From Carnegiea gigantea (taxonomy: Eukaryota > Streptophyta > Magnoliopsida > Caryophyllales > Cactaceae): a stretch of 64,000 nucleotides of DNA. The notes below the pieces were generated by a model. That model was given only the letters and a program-made list of their open reading frames with translations, did no database searches and was not told where the DNA came from. The translations under genes and the position numbers were made by a program. Shown one piece after another: positions 58,871 to 64,000 of this stretch (the stretch's first letter is position 1; each line of letters begins with the position of its first letter). Location of the stretch: NCBI GenBank assembly GCA_029747015.1, contig JAKOGI010000340.1, forward strand, positions 264,001 through 328,000, given 5' to 3'.

Positions 58871-58882
58871 CATCATCATCAT
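58834..58882. repeat. (AAT)n(CAT)n microsatellite
   Basis: AAT triplets from about 58834, followed by four CAT triplets at about 58870-58882. Confidence 0.95.
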
Positions 58883-58969
58883 CTTGGAAATTAAATATGT
58901 TTATTATTTCTTCATGATTTTGTACAGTATATTATTTGTTAATAATGAGGTGTCACATAAGGTTTTATA

Positions 58970-61334
58970 GCTTCTTGAGGGTAATTATAATTTGGTTTCC
59001 TAAATTTGTTACCATTTAACCCGTTTGCCGCTACAATTGTTTGTTTCAACCGTTTCAGCCCACCAAATTCATTAATTCTCAACCATATTAAAAATTGTCA
59101 GTCGGCCAGCTGTATTTTATGGTCTTCATAATGGGTTCTAGAATCCTCAATGGTGGGCCTTGTCTTAAAAGCTCTCAGTAATCCAAGCACCACATTATGT
59201 ATGCTTTTACTGGCTCCCTCTATCTTCTCTCTATCCTCTTAACTGCCGTCTCCCCATCTTTGAATCTCAATCCTCTTAAGGCTCTCTTGTGTGAATCCTC
59301 CCATGGTGCTGCTATCTCTCTATCCATCAGAGAAGGCATTACTGTCCGCATAGCCTTTATGCATTATTTATGATATCTCTCTCTCTCCTTTCCTCAATGC
59401 ACACCTATTGCCTCTATCCAAAAGCACCCCATCTCTTCTAATTGAGAAGTATGGAGTCCAGAATCCCTCCTTCCTTCTTGGCCTTCTGTGCTGCCATCAT
59501 TCTCCTTCTAATCTCTCGATGACGGCTCTTTACAGCCACTGAATCGAGGCCAAAAAATGCCCAAGTGATGAAATCCGCCTCGTCCACCACCTTTTCCCCT
59601 CCATCTGAAAAATACAACACCACCAAGTTGTAGATCGGTTGAAGCCAAGTCTAGCGGTGCCACCCATGCTACCAACGCGCCACTTAGGCGGTGGAAAGTG
59701 GGTTTACGTGCCTCCATTCATGGGGGTAGTTTTGAATTTTCCAACGAGGTTTACGCAAATCAATGGTTTGGGAAGACGAAGGAGTAAGAAGGCAATCCAA
59801 AGACACCTTCGTCGGTGGCGCGTGTGGGATACACGCCATCCCTCCGCAGCGGATCTGATGGATATGGTTTATTTCTAATTATTGTCGACATTTCTACCCT
59901 TCCTTTTTTCTTGTATTTAAATTTTATTGTATATTTTGGTTTTTTCATGGTGCTCTATTTTCTAACTCAGGTGCATAGCTTATGCTGAAAGTCATGACCA
60001 GGTAGGATTTCTTCTTTTATGCTATTGCTTCCATTACAAACATGACCATGACATTCTCTACCTATAACTCGTGGTTCTAGGAAAAGATCAACCTTCCTAT
60101 GACTTGCGAGGAGTTGTAGAGGACAATATTGTTGCTTTTCCTGCGAAGGTCTCACTCAGAATCTCAATTCTTCCTCCTTGTATTGATTGTGGAATTTGGA
60201 TTTCTCAATGTGTCTTTGCCTACTGATGCAGGCCATTGTAGGTGACAAAACTATAGCATTTTTGTTTATGGACCAAGAAATGTACACTACATTTGTTGCC
60301 ACTTTTGATGTTTTCTATGATGCTGCCATATATACACTAACTAAATGTTATACTGGATTCATTGCCAATTATTTATTTATTTATTTAGTTATTTGTAGTT
60401 GTTCAAGTGAGATCCCACAAAAACTAAAAATGTTGATTGTCCGACTTCTATCGAATACCTTGCAGATGATCCATTTTATCACAATGGCCCTAGGAGGAGA
60501 AGGCTATCTTAATGTCAAGGGTAATGAGGTAAACATCTAATAGAGGTGGATCTATTTTTAAATAGCTACTCTCATGAGTTCCTAGTCGTTCCTGACTCAA
60601 TATTCAGAATTCTGGGATTTCATTCTAGATAAAGAACATTGAAATGTAGCAAATATCTATCTTATGTAGATGCCTAGATAGTGGTTATGCCCCATGCAGA
60701 ATTAGGAGTACTATTGTGCATAATTTCTCCCCTTTCTGATATGTTTGATGCTTTAGGTTTCCTCCTTTCACTGTCTTTTATCTACTCATTGATCCTTAGT
60801 TTGGCCATCATAAATGGATTGACTTCCTAAGAGGTGGCAATTTATTTCCTCATTGAATGCAACTGTGGAAGAAATTCAGGCGTGGACTTTGCTATTGGGA
60901 AGCTTTTTTGGGTGGGGGATTGGTTACAATTTTAAGATTAATATGGAGACAATTCTTTCATTTTTTTCCTTGTGTTAAACAGAAGGATGTATGTGCGTCT
61001 GTCAGCTCCTGTCCATGTGGCTATATGAAATGATTACTTTTGATTTCTGACTATGGTTTTGTTAGATTCTACAGGCCGAGAAGGCTACATTTGAGGTGGG
61101 TTAGAAGAAAAGAGAGGAGGAGGTATATTTCTCTAGCTAGCTTTGTCAACTGCCTTGATCAATTCATATAAACATTTTCCCTAATCAAGTCTGAGGTTTA
61201 TCCTTCAGCGACTATCCTGTCACTCTCATTGCATGTGACTAACATTTGAGAGTTTAGGGTTAAATCATACAAAGTACAAACTAGCTAACCTTAAAACTTA
61301 CTACCTTGCTTGTAATCTTGATTTAAATTCAATT
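58970..61334. other. Unassigned region with possible exon-like fragments
   Basis: 59430-59880 is more GC-rich and has overlapping frames on both strands (minus 59717-59438, plus 59639-59878), none with a recognisable motif. 60187-60540 has a plus-strand frame with CAG just before GCCATTGTAGGTGAC, like a splice acceptor, but no homology is recognised. It may hold remnants of a host gene. Confidence 0.25.
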
Positions 61335-63580
61335 TTGATATTCTGAAAATTTCTTTTTTGGGGGGGGGGGGGGGATTGGTCATAATTTTAAGATGGAAAT
61401 GGAAAAAAAAATAATAAACCATTAAATTTGTATGCTTTAATAGAATAATAAAATGCTTTTACGAATTGAAATTTCTTCTAATTTAGTGGAACGAACACCA
61501 ACTTATAGTTAGTCAAGATAAAATACTTTTGATATTTCAGAGTTCATAGATGTTAATTTCATAATTAATTTTGTGTATTTTATGACCTTCATCGCCTTAT
61601 AAAATTCATTTATTCATATGGAATTGGTTATTTTTCACACCAACACTCCCTCCCTTCCCCAGCAATTCAAGTCCATTTTTATTTTGTGTATTGGTAATAT
61701 AAAGTGACTAATACTAACAAATTTAATCCCAAAACAAAGGCAAGTTGCTGATGGTGGATAGATTATATCAACTGTTAGATTTGTATGCCTTCAAAGAGGA
61801 AGAGAATGCTTTCAATTATTCCCTTATGTTACTCATATTGATGTGAAACTTTTGTCATTTATTTCGTTGTGGTGAGTACATTATCTCATTTGTGAAATTT
61901 AAAACATTGAAAAAATAAATTTTATTTTCAGAGGTAAATGAAGAAAATTTAATTAGTTGATTTGTATGCTTCAAAAATAAAATGAAAATTATTTCATTTA
62001 TTTTCTCATGGTAAATAGATGATATCAACTGTTAGATTTGTATTATATATTTTGATAATTTGAAGTTTTTTTCTTCGGGGGTGGTTATAATTTTAATAAG
62101 TAAATGGAAAAAAAAATTAATCAACCATTAAATTTGTATGCTTTAAAAGAATAAAAAAATGCTTTCATGAATTGAAATTTCTTCTAATTTAGTGGAATGA
62201 ATACCCCACTTATAGTTAGTCAAGATAAAATACTTTTGATCTTTTAGAGTTTATAGATCTTAATTTGATATTTAATTTTTTTTATATGTTATGACCTTCA
62301 TCACCTTATAAAATTCATTTATTCCCATGGAATTGGTTAATTTTTCACACCAACACTCCATACCCCTCCCCAACAATTCAAGTCTATTTTTACTTTGTGT
62401 ATTGGTAATATAAAGTGACTAATATACCTGGAAATATTATGGTGGGATTGAGATTTTAGAATGAACTAGCAAATATAATTAAAAAAAAAAGGCAAGTTTG
62501 ATGGCAAATAGATTATATCAACTGTTAGATTTGTATGCCTTAAAAGAAGAAGAGAACGCTTTCAATTACTCCCTTGTGTTACTTATATCAACTGTGAAAA
62601 TCTTGTCATTTATTTCATTGTGGTGAGTACATTATCTCAACTGTGAAATTTCTTCCAATGATTATTTATTTAAAATGTTGAAAAAATAAATTTAATTTCA
62701 GAGGCAAATGAAAGAAATTTAATTAGTTGATTTGTATGCTTCAAAAATAAAAGAAAAATTATTTCGTTTATTTCCTTGTGATAAATAGATGATATCAGCA
62801 GTTAGATTTGTATTATACCTACAAATATTATGATGAGTCACCTTGAAGTGTAAGTTATATAAGCAAGATTGAGATTTTAGAATAAGCTAACAAATATAAT
62901 TAAAAAAAAAGGGGACGTTGCTGATGGTAAATAGATTTTATCAACTGTTACATTTATATGCCTTAAAAGAAGAAGATGATGCTTTCAATTATTCCCTCGT
63001 GTTACTTACGTCAAATGTTCAAATGTGAAAAATTTGTCATTTATTTCATTTTGGTGAGTACATTATCTGAACTGTAAAATTTTTTCCAGTGATTATGTAT
63101 TTAAAATGTTGAAAAAATAAATTTTCTTCCATTGATTATTTATTTAAAATGTTAAAAAAATAAATTTAATTTTCAGAGGTGCATGAAGAAAATTTAATTA
63201 GTTGATTTGTATGCTTTAAAAATAAAATGAAAATTATTTCGTTCATTTCTTCAAGGTAAATAAATTATATCAACTGTTAGATTTTTATGATTTAAAAGAA
63301 GAAGAGAATGCTTTCATTTATTCCCTTGTGTTACTTATATCATATGTGAAAACTTTGTCATATAGTTCATTGTGGTGAGTAGATGATCTCTACTATGAAA
63401 ATTCTGCCATTGTCTTTTTATTTAAAATGGTGATAAAATGATTATAAATTTAAGTTGTTGATTTGTATACTTTCAAAAGAAAATGAAAATTGTTTCCTTT
63501 TTTTCTCATGGTAAATGGATTATGTCATCTATTGTATGCATTAAAAGAAAACGAAAATGCTTTCATTTATTCCCTTCTAT
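61335..63580. repeat. Direct-repeat region with two near-full units of about 715 bp and partial units
   Basis: Unit 1 starts near 61335 and unit 2 near 62050, each opening with a G run, then TAAATTTGTATGCTTTAA, AGTGGAA(C/T)GAA, TATAGTTAGTCAAGATAAA and TTCACACCAACACTCC. Partial units from about 62810 and 63270 carry only the second half (ATCAACTGTTAGATTTGTATG, GAAGAGAATGCTTTC, TGGTGAGTA). A run of 15 G lies at 61360-61374. Family unknown; no coding. Confidence 0.75.
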
Positions 63581-63589
63581 TACATAGCT

Positions 63590-64000
63590 TAAAATTAGCT
63601 GTTTAGGTAGCAGATAGCGATTCAGGTAGCAGATAGCAGTTCAGGTACTGGATAGTTGTTTAGATAGTGGATAGCATTTTAATTTTAGCTGTTAGTGGAT
63701 AGCTGTTTAGATGAGCGGTTGAAACTAATGTATTTAGTAAATTTAGCTGTTATGCTAGCTGATTAATGAAAATTGACATAAAAGGATATAAATAATTTTC
63801 AAAAATAAAATTTTTAAAGGATATTTTTTTGCTAAAAAATATGAAACGCTACTTCTAAATCTCAAACTTTAATACTATTAGCTTTCCAAAAACGCTGCTT
63901 AAAACGCTAAATGCTACTTGAAATGCTAGTTAAAACACTAGTTTACCGAACACTAAAAATTAACCAATTAGTGTATTGATCTGATCAAAACACTAAACGC
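63590..64000. repeat. Repeat truncated by the window edge, with short internal repeats
   Basis: 63605-63670 repeats AGGTAGCAGATAGC(A/G)-type units. The rest has repeated GCTAGCTG/AACGCTA(A)-type motifs on both strands (63700-63770 and 63890-64000), which could be subterminal repeats of a MITE whose end lies outside. Confidence 0.35.

Overview
This is repeat-rich flowering-plant nuclear DNA, probably from a eudicot or a related broad-leaved lineage; the species cannot be told from the sequence. The diagnosis rests on plant-type transposons. These include Athila-like and gag-only Ty3-type elements, Ty1/copia elements with an initiator-tRNA-Met primer site, an L1-type LINE, a Cassandra-like LTR carrying a 5S rRNA-like segment, a TRIM, a SINE candidate and hAT-type elements. 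AT-rich spacer and microsatellites fill the rest. I found no intact host gene that I can name. Nearly every recognisable coding stretch is transposon-derived, and almost all are broken by stops, frameshifts or truncation.

Layout. 483-13260 is a nest. A gag-only, minus-strand LTR element (B) has a plus-strand relative (A, 5159-12344; two ~1.72 kb LTRs, tRNA-Asp primer site, TSD TCAAC) inserted inside its gag. 13261-15443 is mostly anonymous spacer. 15444-21335 is an array of five direct repeats of about 980 bp, one carrying a 535-bp hAT MITE. 24951-27071 is a G-rich hAT-like element. 27090-31548 is an Athila-like remnant (gag, protease, 3' LTR start, no polymerase), fused at 31548/31549 to a 3'-truncated minus-strand copia element that ends in a 167-bp LTR at 35470. 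A SINE candidate (35642-35880), a TRIM with perfect TSD (36155-36621) and a degenerate ~92-bp minisatellite (38255-39225) follow.

40321-56539 is a second nest. A decayed plus-strand copia fragment abuts a minus-strand L1-type LINE (about 42296-56539). The LINE is split by three LTR insertions. The first is a tandem copia with three LTRs and two internal regions, bounded by one TSD (TCATT). The second is a Cassandra-like solo LTR. The third is a 1,048-bp solo LTR with TSD GTTAT. From 57000 on there is AT-rich spacer with a very long TA microsatellite, a diverged dispersed repeat, a second family of direct repeats (61335-63580) and an edge-truncated repeat.

How the parts work together. None of the elements looks autonomous as read here. 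Elements A and B encode only a Gag-like protein and would need enzymes supplied in trans. The TRIM, the SINE candidate, the Cassandra-like LTR and the hAT derivatives are non-autonomous classes. The two solo LTRs show that LTR-LTR recombination has occurred here, and the three-LTR copia fits the reciprocal type of exchange. All boundaries were read by eye; where a TSD is quoted, both copies were located in the sequence.
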